DNA of 64,000 bases. Origin: Olivibacter jilunii (GTDB lineage Bacteria > Bacteroidota > Bacteroidia > Sphingobacteriales > Sphingobacteriaceae). The stretch spans positions 1 to 64,000 of the forward strand of contig NZ_LR027854.1 of NCBI RefSeq assembly GCF_900607235.1, read 5' to 3'. The notes under the pieces were generated by a model. That model did no database searches, had not been told where the DNA came from, and worked only from the letters and a program-made list of their open reading frames with translations. This document shows, piece after piece, positions 15,877-25,098 of the stretch. Within the stretch, counting starts at the first letter, position 1, and each line of letters starts with the position of its first letter. A program made the translations under genes and the position numbers.

Positions 15877-17250
15877 ATGAAAAAGCAAAAAATATCTAAA
15901 CTTCCCGTGGTTTTAAGTTCTCTTATTACCATTTGCTCCTGCTCCAATCTGATTGAGGTACCACCGCCTCAAAATCAACTTGAGGCCGAGATAGTGTTCT
16001 CAGATTCATCGTCCGCTGTTACTGCCCTAACAAGTGTTTATAGTTATTTTAGCACTTCAGTTCACGGTGCAAGTAAGCATTTGGCACTGTATGTAGATGA
16101 CTATGTTTATACTTCTTCGTCTACACCTATTCTAGAATTTAGTCAAAGTAAATTGTCCGTAAATAATAGTAACAATGAAAGTCTTTGGAGCAATTTGTTT
16201 TTTATTATTTATCAATGTAATTCTATTTTAGAAAATATTGATAGTGAATCAACTATATCTCTTCTCTTTAAACAAAGGCTAACCAGTGAAGCTAAATTTT
16301 TAAGAGCTTACGCATATTTCTATCTGATAAATCTTTATGAAAACATTCCTTTAATACTTACTACAGATGTTTCTGAAAATTCCGTTGTCCGACAATCAGA
16401 ACCCCAACTAGTATATGAACAGATAACGAAAGATTTATTAGATGCTAAGAAAGGTTTAGCTGAGGAATATGATGGAAATGACAAGGTTCGGGCCAACAGG
16501 TGGGCTGCTGCCGCATTGCTTTCGCGAGTATATCTGTTTCAGGAACAGTGGCAATTAGCAGAGCAGCAAGCCTCTGAGATTATCAATTCAAAAATATATT
16601 CTTTAACGTCTTCTTTGGATGAGGTGTTTCTAGCGAATAGTAAGGAAGCGATTCTACAGTTTTGGACACAAAACGGATATATTAGCGATGCTGCCCAAAT
16701 TATTCCTTCATCCAGTTCCAATATACCAACATACACATTAAATCCGGCTTTATATGAAGCGTTTGATATAAGCGATAAAAGGAGAGCAAGTTGGATCAAC
16801 ACAAATACCATTATATCAGGTGATGAAACTGCTAGTTATCACTATTTATTTAAGTATAAAAACAGGACAAACAATACCACAAAAACAGAATATCTTATGG
16901 CTTTAAGATTAAGTGAACAATATCTGACACGTGCTGAAGCAAGAGCCCACCAAAACAATCTTATCGGAGCTTTAGACGATATTAACACAATAAGAACAAG
17001 AGCAGGGTTATCTATTTTTCAGAGCAGTGGAGCGATTGCCGAATACCTGGAAGAAATTATTCATGAAAGAAGATTAGAATTTTTTGGAGAATGGGGTCAT
17101 CGCTTTATGGACTTAAAACGGATTGGAAAGTTAGACGAAATAATCGGTTCAACGAAATCTACATGGCGAAATGGCCTGTCCGATGTATTTCCCATTCCAC
17201 AAAACGAAATAATATATAACCGTAATTTAAGACAAAACAATGGTTACTAA
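15877..17250 (+). CDS. SusD/RagB-family outer-membrane lipoprotein (set 1)
   Basis: 457 residues. Lipoprotein signal with a Cys-containing lipobox near residue 22 (TICSC), TPR-like helices (SEAKFLRAYAYFYLINLYE), and the C-terminal SusD domain (EIIHERRLEFFGEWGHRFMDLKR). The lid that captures ligand for the SusC channel. It starts 5 bp after SusC, and its 3' end overlaps the next gene by 11 bp, so the three genes are one operon. Substrate cannot be deduced; no glycan-degrading enzymes are present nearby. Confidence 0.95.
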   Translation: MKKQKISKLPVVLSSLITICSCSNLIEVPPPQNQLEAEIVFSDSSSAVTALTSVYSYFSTSVHGASKHLALYVDDYVYTSSSTPILEFSQSKLSVNNSNNESLWSNLFFIIYQCNSILENIDSESTISLLFKQRLTSEAKFLRAYAYFYLINLYENIPLILTTDVSENSVVRQSEPQLVYEQITKDLLDAKKGLAEEYDGNDKVRANRWAAAALLSRVYLFQEQWQLAEQQASEIINSKIYSLTSSLDEVFLANSKEAILQFWTQNGYISDAAQIIPSSSSNIPTYTLNPALYEAFDISDKRRASWINTNTIISGDETASYHYLFKYKNRTNNTTKTEYLMALRLSEQYLTRAEARAHQNNLIGALDDINTIRTRAGLSIFQSSGAIAEYLEEIIHERRLEFFGEWGHRFMDLKRIGKLDEIIGSTKSTWRNGLSDVFPIPQNEIIYNRNLRQNNGY

Positions 17251-18610
17251 ATCTAAAAACAGCACTTTTTTATTAATAATAAAGCACTCAGTAGTGATAA
17301 TATTGCTCTTAGCTTCCATTAAGAGCTTCGGTCAAAATGAATTAAAAATAGGCGATCAAGTTCCTGATTTAGAAATAAACAATATTATAAATCAGTCCAA
17401 AAATAAGCTGCAACTAAAGGACCTTTATAAAAACGGTTTACTGATTATTAATTTTTGGGCAACTTGGTGCGCTCCCTGCCTAAAAGAACTTACACTTTTA
17501 GATTCGATAAAGAAAAAACAGCCTCAAAAGTTTAATGTATTATCGGTCTCTTACGAAAAATCGCAAAGCATTTCTACTTTTCTATCCTCAAAAAGAAATC
17601 AGGATATAAAGACTTCCAGTCTTAATGTTGAAACTGATGATACATTGTTAACAAAATATTTTCCCCATAAATTTCTTCCGCACAATATATGGATCGACAG
17701 TCTTGGCATTGTTAGAGCTATTACAGGCGGGAAAGATATTACCGAGGCTAATGTGCTTAATTTCTACAACGAAAGCCGTAATCTAGCAGCAAATATAAAA
17801 AAGGACAATATGACTTTTAATCCACTTGAAACTTTTCATCTTGGCGACTCATTATTTAAATATAGATCGATAATAACTCCACGTTTTAATGGTATAAATG
17901 GTGGAATGTCAGTTCGATCTTCTGGAGGACTAACAGATAGATTTTTTCAATATAACGGAACCATTACTCAGTTATATTGGGCTGCATACAGCTTTTTTAA
18001 TCCAAGAATTAAACATAATCTAATAAAAGTTCAAACGCAGGACTCTTTAAAGTTCTATTGGCCTGTCGGAAAGAATAAGCATCTGTTGGCTGGTTCAAAG
18101 TATGATGATAAAGATGAATGGGCAAAAGAAAACACCTTTTGCTATGAGCTGTCCCTTGACCAGCCTGTTCCAGATTCTGTTTTCAGAAACTATATGTTTA
18201 ACGACTTAGAACGATTCTTTAAGATTTCTGTCTCATTTGACATGACTAAAATCCCTTGCTGGGTAGTTTCAATGGATAAAAAGAACAATAAGCTTCTATC
18301 AACTGCCTCTTCTAATGAGGCTATGATCTCTTTTTCGGCCAGTAAAATGATAGTACAAAATAGCACGTTAGAAGAACTGCTTAAATTTCTGTCAATGAAT
18401 TTTCAAAAACTCGATGAACCTTTTATAAACGAAACGGCAGACGCATGTCAAACACGTCTGAACTTTGTCCTGGATTTTTCCTCAGATACTGATTTTGCCG
18501 AGAAAAAAATCTTCACTTTAGAAGCAGTCTTCAAAAAACTTCGGCGACTGGGCCTTTCATTTCGAAAAGAAATGAGAACCTATCCTATATTAGTATTAAA
18601 GGATACCTAG
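17240..18610 (+). CDS. TlpA-like thioredoxin-fold protein (set 1)
   Basis: 456 residues. An N-terminal membrane anchor or signal (about 12-30) leads to a TlpA/AhpC-TSA domain with the redox motif WCAPC (C77, C80) and a cis-Pro region FLPHNIWID. The C-terminal ~260 residues have no recognised motif and are shared in layout with the second TlpA-like protein (26431-27789). It would reduce or isomerise disulfides in the periplasm. Linkage to SusCD suggests a substrate, or a system component, containing disulfides. Its ATG overlaps the end of the susD gene. Confidence 0.88.
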   Translation: MVTKSKNSTFLLIIKHSVVIILLLASIKSFGQNELKIGDQVPDLEINNIINQSKNKLQLKDLYKNGLLIINFWATWCAPCLKELTLLDSIKKKQPQKFNVLSVSYEKSQSISTFLSSKRNQDIKTSSLNVETDDTLLTKYFPHKFLPHNIWIDSLGIVRAITGGKDITEANVLNFYNESRNLAANIKKDNMTFNPLETFHLGDSLFKYRSIITPRFNGINGGMSVRSSGGLTDRFFQYNGTITQLYWAAYSFFNPRIKHNLIKVQTQDSLKFYWPVGKNKHLLAGSKYDDKDEWAKENTFCYELSLDQPVPDSVFRNYMFNDLERFFKISVSFDMTKIPCWVVSMDKKNNKLLSTASSNEAMISFSASKMIVQNSTLEELLKFLSMNFQKLDEPFINETADACQTRLNFVLDFSSDTDFAEKKIFTLEAVFKKLRRLGLSFRKEMRTYPILVLKDT

Positions 18611-18624
18611 AATATCTATTTAAA

Positions 18625-18655
18625 CTATTGGAAGTACCAAGTGTACTTCCAATAG
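18625..18655. terminator. Bidirectional stem-loop between convergent genes
   Basis: Perfect 13-bp inverted repeat CTATTGGAAGTAC (18625-18637) / GTACTTCCAATAG (18643-18655) with a 5-nt loop, placed between the end of TlpA set 1 and the end of the DUF6520 gene. No long T-run, so termination is likely but not certain. Confidence 0.65.
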
Positions 18656-18666
18656 TCACACAACTA

Positions 18667-18954
18667 CTATTCCTCTTCGTTGTAATAAATAGTTGTCGAT
18701 ACCCCTGGAGCAGTTCCGGTAGCACAAATAGACTCCGTTTCATCGTTACATCCAAGATCTTCTCGGACGTTAGCTTCAGTATCATTGAATGGTGAACCAA
18801 CGGGTTGCTGTGTTTCCCGGTCATATTTTTGCCAACTCAATGTCTGTTGCTGTGAACTTGTTATTCTCTGAGCAATTTCAGTTGCACCTGCTATGCTTCC
18901 TCCGAGGATAAATGCAGTAAGCAGGATTTTTGGTTTTAAACTTAGCTTTTTCAT
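18667..18954 (-). CDS. DUF6520-type small secreted protein
   Basis: 95 residues: MKKLSLKPKILLTAF signal sequence, short mature part and two Cys near the C-terminus (C69, C77) followed by a low-complexity acidic tail. This is the pattern of DUF6520 proteins, which in Bacteroidetes often lie beside MauE and TlpA genes. The paired Cys could form a disulfide made or broken by those partners. Function of the family is unknown; it may be a secreted peptide or a structural surface protein. It is encoded 35 bp downstream of the MauE gene on the same strand. Confidence 0.75.
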   Translation of the reverse strand: MKKLSLKPKILLTAFILGGSIAGATEIAQRITSSQQQTLSWQKYDRETQQPVGSPFNDTEANVREDLGCNDETESICATGTAPGVSTTIYYNEEE

Positions 18955-18989
18955 GATACTAAAATTTAAGAGTTAAACAATATATTGAA

Positions 18990-19520
18990 TTAAGATTTGC
19001 TTATTTGTGCGTGCATTTTCTTATACCAGTTAGTAGATAACAACAAGAGTACGATTACACTGGCATTAAAGATGAGATGCGTTAGCCACCCCATAGAGCT
19101 TATAATACCTCCACAGGTACACGGTAGATGAATACCTGTCTTGATGGACACGATCTTCATCCATGAAATGTATATCTCGAACAGTATCATCAACACCAGA
19201 GAAGCTCGATAGCCGAAATAACGGGTGTTTTCAAAATAGAGCATAGCGGCCAAAGCCAGCTCCACCCAAGGCAAAACCCTCCCAATTATAGGCGCCACTG
19301 TTTTGATCAGGGGTACAGGTGCCAACCGCATTTGGAACACAAATTTCTCGTAATCTAACAACTTGCTGATACCGGTATAGGCGAACAGCAGGATAACAAA
19401 TCCAGCTGTACCTACCATGATAATCTCTCGCCAGTTCCATGAGCGAGCCGTATCCCAATATCGTTGGGTCTTACTTTTGCTTTCTCCTTGACCTAGATCT
19501 TGTAAAACTGTTACCTTCAT
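18990..19520 (-). CDS. MauE/DoxX-like redox membrane protein
   Basis: 176 residues with four predicted membrane helices (about 32-52, 80-97, 103-123, 147-167) after a charged cytoplasmic N-terminus. LPCTCGG carries a CxC pair between helices 3 and 4. MauE-type proteins support disulfide formation in exported proteins. Together with DUF6520 (downstream) and the TlpA-like proteins on both sides this forms a periplasmic thiol-redox neighbourhood. The divergent sigma factor gene begins 316 bp away. Confidence 0.85.
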   Translation of the reverse strand: MKVTVLQDLGQGESKSKTQRYWDTARSWNWREIIMVGTAGFVILLFAYTGISKLLDYEKFVFQMRLAPVPLIKTVAPIIGRVLPWVELALAAMLYFENTRYFGYRASLVLMILFEIYISWMKIVSIKTGIHLPCTCGGIISSMGWLTHLIFNASVIVLLLLSTNWYKKMHAQISKS

Positions 19521-19570
19521 TGCTATTGGTTTGATATAGTAAAGTTCGGTAACAAGTAAATGATTTTTTG

Positions 19571-19649
19571 TGTCGGTTTTCGAAAACTTTTGTCAAAAAT
19601 GAGACATGGATTGTCGTAAAAGACACAAGTTTCTGTCGTAAAACCGACA
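19571..19649. promoter_or_regulatory. Cluster of GTC-centred repeats between MauE and sigma genes
   Basis: In a 316-bp gap without genes: TGTCGTAAAA occurs at 19612-19621 and 19634-19643 (22 bp apart), and TGTCGGTTTT (19571-19580) is the inverse of AAAACCGACA (19640-19649). Short GTC...GAC inverted pairs repeat through the block. This looks like a binding region for a regulator of the MauE and/or sigma operon. Confidence 0.4.
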
Positions 19650-19836
19650 AAAACTAAAATGGCAAATTCATTGAAATTTACCTCTTGATACCATAGGACC
19701 GTTTATTGAGTCTGCCACAATAGTTGCCGTAAAGAAAATTGTTTTTTCAAGCATGGAAAATTTATGACTAATTTTTTGACAAAAATAAATTGGCTAATGA
19801 TCCTTTTTACATATATTTTTATAGATTAGCTTTTAA

Positions 19837-20442
19837 ATGCATATCCTAACCGCAAAATATATCGCATTAAACGACCAAGAACTCTGTTCTCTTTTAAAAA
19901 AAGAGGATTATGGTGCCTTTTCTGAAATCTATAACCGAAATTGGGAAAAAATACTTCGCTATGTGAGCAAGGTAATCTCAATTGATAGCGAAGATGCACA
20001 AGATGTAGTTCAAGAGATTTTTCTTTCCCTGTGGAAAAGAAAAAATGAGATACAGATCGATAATCTGATATCTTGGTTATATGCCGCAGCAAGGAAACAA
20101 GCGCTTTTTCACTTACGCACAAACAGTAATAGAAAGAAATACCTGCTCTCATTAAGTGAAAAACTATCGGAAATTTCCGATTCGCTCAATGAACAACTGG
20201 CGGAAAGTGAACTGGCTGCTCTCATAGACCGTGAAATCGACAAATTACCAGCGAAAATGCGCGAAATTTTTATTCTTAGCAGAAAAGAGAATCTATCTTA
20301 CAAGGAGATTGCCGAAAAGCTGGGTATATCTGACAAAACGGTAAAGAAGCAGATCAATAACACGCTCAAGAAGTTCAGGATTAAGATCGATGCGGATAGT
20401 CTTGGAAGTCTTATACTCGTTGCTTTTTTACTGCATCCGTAG
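19837..20442 (+). CDS. ECF RNA polymerase sigma factor (FecI-like)
   Basis: 201 residues. Sigma-70 region 2 (about 25-95: YNRNWEKILRYVSK...EDAQDVVQEIFLSLW) and region 4 (about 130-185: LPAKMREIFILSRKENLSYKEIAEKLGIS, helix-turn-helix). Belongs to the Bacteroidetes FecI-like ECF group. Followed by a FecR anti-sigma gene and a SusC gene with an STN domain, the standard trans-envelope relay: ligand at SusC frees the sigma factor to express the operon. No promoter could be confidently placed. Confidence 0.95.
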   Translation: MHILTAKYIALNDQELCSLLKKEDYGAFSEIYNRNWEKILRYVSKVISIDSEDAQDVVQEIFLSLWKRKNEIQIDNLISWLYAAARKQALFHLRTNSNRKKYLLSLSEKLSEISDSLNEQLAESELAALIDREIDKLPAKMREIFILSRKENLSYKEIAEKLGISDKTVKKQINNTLKKFRIKIDADSLGSLILVAFLLHP

Positions 20443-20525
20443 ATTCGGGAAACCTATTCAATTTTTTTTATTTTTATCTACTACCTCAATCCCTGAACTG
20501 CAACAAGGAAGTATAAGGCCATATT

Positions 20526-21683
20526 ATGGACATCAAGAAAGCAGAGCAGATTTTAGACAAATACCTTTCTGGGCATTGCACAGTAAAGGAAAAGCAAACT
20601 GTGGAAGAATGGTTTGATGTATTGCCAGAAGAGGAACTACAATTTGATACTCAAAACAAGGACAGGCTCGCCAAAAATATGAAGGTCCAAATCGATCGTA
20701 AATCGAAGCGAAATACGGTTAAAGTCTGGTCTTTAAATGCTACGCGATGGATGACGGCAGCTTTATTTTTACTTTTTGTTGGTATGGGCACTTACCTGTA
20801 CTTAAACCAGCAACCCCAAAAAAAGAAGCAACAGATTGTGCAACATGATGTAGATCCAGGTGGTGCTAAGGCAACCCTTTTATTAGCAAATGGAACAGAG
20901 ATAGATTTGACCGATGCCACAAAAGGGCAACTTACAGAAGAGGATGGCATCAGAATTAGTAAAACTGATGACGGACAATTAGTCTATAAAATCGTAAGTA
21001 GAAGAAACGAATCGAAGAAAACTACAAAATCTTTAAGCTATAACGAAATAAGAACTCCAAAGGGAGGCAAATATAAAGTCATTTTACCCGACAGTTCATG
21101 TGTTTGGCTCAATGCAGCCTCATCTTTAAGGTATCCCACACGCTTTGACGATAAAATACGGCGTGTGGAACTTAAGGGTGAGGGATATTTCGAGGTCTAC
21201 AAAAATAAGGGACAGGTTCCGTTTATCGTGACAACTGCTACCCAGCAGTTAGAGGTGCTGGGTACTCATTTCAATATCAATGGGTATATGGATGAATCTA
21301 CTGTGAAAACAACTTTAATAGAAGGCAAAGTACGGGTTTATGGTGTTAATGAAGGATCAACCACCCATCTGGAACCCAAAACACTAATTCCAGGCCAGCA
21401 ATCCCAGATTTCTACCAAGGGAATACAGATAACGAAAGTGGAGGTAGCTGAGGCTGTTGCCTGGAAAGACAATTTCTTTTACTTCAAAGGAACTGACTTG
21501 ACCAGTGTCATGCGGCAGCTGGAGAGATGGTACGATATAGAGGTGGACTATGAAAGTTTGCCTAAAAGGAAATTGCGGGGAAAGATCCCGCGCAATGTAA
21601 AACTATCTACTGTATTGAAAACTATTGAAGAGACGAGTAATTTAGAATTTCATTGGCAAGGAAGGAGGCTTATGGTAGAATAA
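20526..21683 (+). CDS. FecR-family anti-sigma factor
   Basis: 385 residues. Cytoplasmic N-terminal sigma-binding part, one membrane span (WMTAALFLLFVGMGTYLYL, about residues 75-95), a periplasmic FecR domain (TPKGGKYKVILPDSSCVWLN), and a C-terminal DUF4974 region (FFYFKGTDLTSVMRQLERWYD). It holds the preceding ECF sigma factor inactive until the STN domain of the SusC encoded next contacts its periplasmic part. Gap to sigma 83 bp; gap to susC 110 bp. Confidence 0.95.
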   Translation: MDIKKAEQILDKYLSGHCTVKEKQTVEEWFDVLPEEELQFDTQNKDRLAKNMKVQIDRKSKRNTVKVWSLNATRWMTAALFLLFVGMGTYLYLNQQPQKKKQQIVQHDVDPGGAKATLLLANGTEIDLTDATKGQLTEEDGIRISKTDDGQLVYKIVSRRNESKKTTKSLSYNEIRTPKGGKYKVILPDSSCVWLNAASSLRYPTRFDDKIRRVELKGEGYFEVYKNKGQVPFIVTTATQQLEVLGTHFNINGYMDESTVKTTLIEGKVRVYGVNEGSTTHLEPKTLIPGQQSQISTKGIQITKVEVAEAVAWKDNFFYFKGTDLTSVMRQLERWYDIEVDYESLPKRKLRGKIPRNVKLSTVLKTIEETSNLEFHWQGRRLMVE

Positions 21684-21793
21684 AAGACTTCTTTTACGAT
21701 AAAAACCGGAAGTGCTGACAACACTACCGGTTCATCGGTCAATCGCAGACATTCATTTCACTAAATATTTAACAACTAACCTAACACAAATGT

Positions 21794-24700
21794 ATGAATA
21801 AAAGTATTCATATCAGTCTATTACTGCGTCGAAAAACACGCAGCAACGGCCTTAATTTAAGCAAAACGCAGATTAGAACCCTTGTTTTAATGAAACTAAA
21901 TATCCTACTATTGCTAGTTTTAAGTTTGCAGGTATCGGCGAAAGTTTATTCACAGCAAGTTAGTTTGTCGGTTCGGAACACACCTCTTGAAGAAGTATTG
22001 GAAGAATTAAGTAAGCAGAGTGGATATAGTTTTTTATATGACGAAGTCTATCTGTCCCAGGCCAAGCCTTTAACACTTAAGGCTACTAAGGTGGAAATTT
22101 TAAAAGTACTACCGTGGGTCTTTGCCGATCAACCTTTTCTATACAAAATAAACGAGAAAATTATCACTTTAGTCCCGAAGTTCAACGTAAAACCGAATGA
22201 AACTGAAACGAAACAAGACAGCGTAAGGGGAAAGATAACGGACAGTTTGGGGAGGCCATTGCTTGGGGTGACAATCCGGATTGAAAGCACTAATATAACT
22301 ACTAACAGTGATGAGAACGGTGAATTCAGGTTAAAATTTGTACCTAAGGGCGTAAATATTCGTTTTTCATACATTGGCTATGCACCGGAAAATAGGATTT
22401 ACGACGGCTTAAAAACACTGAAAACTGTCATTCTTAAACCACTTAGTTCCAAGCTTGACGAAACGGTAGTAATTGCTTATGGGCAAACTACCAAACGCTT
22501 GAATACCGGAAGCGTAGGTAAGGTTACAGCGGCCGAAATTGCGAGACAACCTGTCGCGAATCCAATAGCAGCCTTACAAGGACGCATCCCTGGAGTGGAG
22601 ATAACACAACAAAGTGGACGAACAGGATCGAATTTTAATATATTGATCCGCGGCCAGAGCTCAATTGCAAACGGGAATGAACCGCTATACATTATAGATG
22701 GCGTACCTTGGCTAAGTACAAGTTTATCACAAATAGCTGGCTCGGCAGGGTCACAAAGCCCTTTTAACAGTATAAATCCACAGGATGTTCAGAGCATTGA
22801 AGTGTTGAAAGATGCTGATGCAACGGCTATTTATGGAAGCAGAGGTGCCAATGGAGTGATTCTTATTACAACTAAAAAAGGTTCTATAGGAAGAACCACA
22901 GTAGACCTAAACGCTTATACCGGTTTCAGCAAAGTCGGTCACACAATGCCTTTAATGAATACGGAGCAATATTTGGCTATGCGTAAAGAAGCACTGGCCA
23001 ATGACGGCATTACGCCTACAAATACCAATGCTCCTGATCTTTTACTATACAACCAAGAGCGCTTTACGGATTGGATGCAAGTACTGATCGGGAATACCGC
23101 AAGTCTTACCGACATTCAGGCGGCCCTATCAGGCGGTAGTATCAACACGCAGTTCCGGTTGACCGGTGGATTTAGAAGAGAAACCAATGTTTATCCAAAT
23201 AAAGATGCTGATAAAAGAGGAAGTGGGCAATTAAATTTCACCCATCGTTCGGAAAACGGAAAACTACGCTCATCATTAACTTTAAATTATTCGAATGATG
23301 ACAACAATTTGCCTTCATTTGATCTTACATCAGGAATTTACAGTGCTCCAAATCTAAAACTTTATAACGAAGACGGTTCTTTTGCATGGAATGAAAATGG
23401 TTCTGCTAACCGAAGCAATCCCATAGCTCAAACTTTACAGACGATCAATTCGGTAACAGATAATATGGTTAGTAATTTGAGTCTCGGATATTCAATTAGT
23501 AAGAATTTCCAGGTTAAAGTAAATACAGGATACACCTATCTCCAATTGGAAGAAACAAAATTATTTCCGTTGGCGTCCTATGTGCCTTCGGCCTCACGGA
23601 CGAGTGGTCAATCCCAATTTGCGAAATCCCGCATTAGAAATTGGATTATAGAACCACAAATTAGCTATAACCAATCCTTTGATAATCATAGAATAGATGT
23701 ATTATTGGGAGCTAGTTGGCAGAAGGAAGAAACCATAGGAACAACTATTAATGCAAGTAATTACAGTAATGAAGCCCTCCTACACACTTCTGCGGGCGCT
23801 GGAACTATAAGTACGAGTGAACTGTACAGTCTGTATAAGTATCAGTCTGTCTTTGGTCGAATTAATTATCAGTTTAAAAAACGTTATTTACTAAACCTTA
23901 CCGCTCGTCGAGATGGTTCATCCAGATTCGGCCCTGGCCAACGGTTTGCCAACTTTGGCGCTATCGGTGGGGCTTGGATCTTTACTGAAGAACCTTTCAT
24001 TAAAGACGACGTATCTTTTTTAAGTTTTGGAAAGATCAGAGCCAGCTTTGGATTAACGGGCAATGATAAAATAGGTAATTACCAGTTTATGGATACCTAT
24101 GGCAGTGTTAAATATCCTTACGGCGGAGTTAGCGGTTTAGTTGCCCAGCGGTTATTCAATGCCGTGTATAAATGGGAAAGCAACCGAAAACTGGAGTTTG
24201 CGTTAGATCTGGGATTCTTAAAGGATCGAATTTTACTATCAGGTGGATGGTTTAGAAATAGAAGTGGGAACCAATTATTGCAATATTCCCTTCCTTCACA
24301 AACGGGATTTACGGGAGTTATTCGGAATCTTCCCGCACTGGTTGAAAATGTGGGATTCGAATTTGAAGTGAATACCTTGAATATTCAAAATAAAAACCTT
24401 ACTTGGAAAACCTCCTTCAATCTGACCAGGGCAGAAAATAAGCTTTTAGAATTTCCGAATCTCAAAGCTTCCAGCTATTCAAATAAATATGAAATCGGGC
24501 ATTCCTTAAATATTGCGAAAGCATATCCTTATAATGGAATTGATCAAAAGACAGGTTTATGGTCAGCTGATGTCAATGCCGGACAATCGGCCATTACCAA
24601 TCTTACTCCAAAATTCTATGGGGGATTTAATAATAGTATAGAGTATAAGGGATTTGAACTAAATATATTTTTCCAATTTATTAAGAAAACAGGTAGAAAT

Positions 24701-25087
24701 TTCATTTATACCTTACCTGCCCTTGCCGGAGGAATGAATTATAATATGCCTGTGATCTTTGAGGATAGGTGGCAATCACAGAACGAAGAGACAGATATTC
24801 AGCGTTTCGGCACTACAGGAATAGCATCCTCTTCGAGAACTAACTATCTTTTATCGAATGGCGTAATGACCGATGCTTCATTCATACGTCTTAAAAATGC
24901 TTCTCTAAGTTATTCTATACCGTCTAATTGGGTAAATAGATTTAATATCCAGCGGTTTCGGATTTATCTACAGGGACAAAATCTCTTAACATTCACTGGA
25001 TATGAGGGAAATGATCCTGAAGTTAACAGTATGGTCGTCTTACCGCCTTTAAGGACGGTTACTTTAGGCTTTCAGCTAACAATTTAA
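21794..25087 (+). CDS. SusC/RagA-family TonB-linked transporter with STN domain (set 2)
   Basis: 1097 residues: N-terminal extension and signal (cleavage near VSAKVYSQ), STN domain (about 55-105: VSLSVRNTPLEEVLEELSKQ), carboxypeptidase-D-like domain, plug with ATAIYGSRGANGVI, and a beta-barrel. The STN domain marks a signalling transporter that talks to the FecR upstream. The start could be the internal ATG of MKLNILLLLVLSL (about codon 34). Strong relationship to the set 1 SusC in plug and barrel suggests both sets handle similar substrates. Confidence 0.95.
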   Translation: MNKSIHISLLLRRKTRSNGLNLSKTQIRTLVLMKLNILLLLVLSLQVSAKVYSQQVSLSVRNTPLEEVLEELSKQSGYSFLYDEVYLSQAKPLTLKATKVEILKVLPWVFADQPFLYKINEKIITLVPKFNVKPNETETKQDSVRGKITDSLGRPLLGVTIRIESTNITTNSDENGEFRLKFVPKGVNIRFSYIGYAPENRIYDGLKTLKTVILKPLSSKLDETVVIAYGQTTKRLNTGSVGKVTAAEIARQPVANPIAALQGRIPGVEITQQSGRTGSNFNILIRGQSSIANGNEPLYIIDGVPWLSTSLSQIAGSAGSQSPFNSINPQDVQSIEVLKDADATAIYGSRGANGVILITTKKGSIGRTTVDLNAYTGFSKVGHTMPLMNTEQYLAMRKEALANDGITPTNTNAPDLLLYNQERFTDWMQVLIGNTASLTDIQAALSGGSINTQFRLTGGFRRETNVYPNKDADKRGSGQLNFTHRSENGKLRSSLTLNYSNDDNNLPSFDLTSGIYSAPNLKLYNEDGSFAWNENGSANRSNPIAQTLQTINSVTDNMVSNLSLGYSISKNFQVKVNTGYTYLQLEETKLFPLASYVPSASRTSGQSQFAKSRIRNWIIEPQISYNQSFDNHRIDVLLGASWQKEETIGTTINASNYSNEALLHTSAGAGTISTSELYSLYKYQSVFGRINYQFKKRYLLNLTARRDGSSRFGPGQRFANFGAIGGAWIFTEEPFIKDDVSFLSFGKIRASFGLTGNDKIGNYQFMDTYGSVKYPYGGVSGLVAQRLFNAVYKWESNRKLEFALDLGFLKDRILLSGGWFRNRSGNQLLQYSLPSQTGFTGVIRNLPALVENVGFEFEVNTLNIQNKNLTWKTSFNLTRAENKLLEFPNLKASSYSNKYEIGHSLNIAKAYPYNGIDQKTGLWSADVNAGQSAITNLTPKFYGGFNNSIEYKGFELNIFFQFIKKTGRNFIYTLPALAGGMNYNMPVIFEDRWQSQNEETDIQRFGTTGIASSSRTNYLLSNGVMTDASFIRLKNASLSYSIPSNWVNRFNIQRFRIYLQGQNLLTFTGYEGNDPEVNSMVVLPPLRTVTLGFQLTI

Positions 25088-25098
25088 CTCCTGACACA

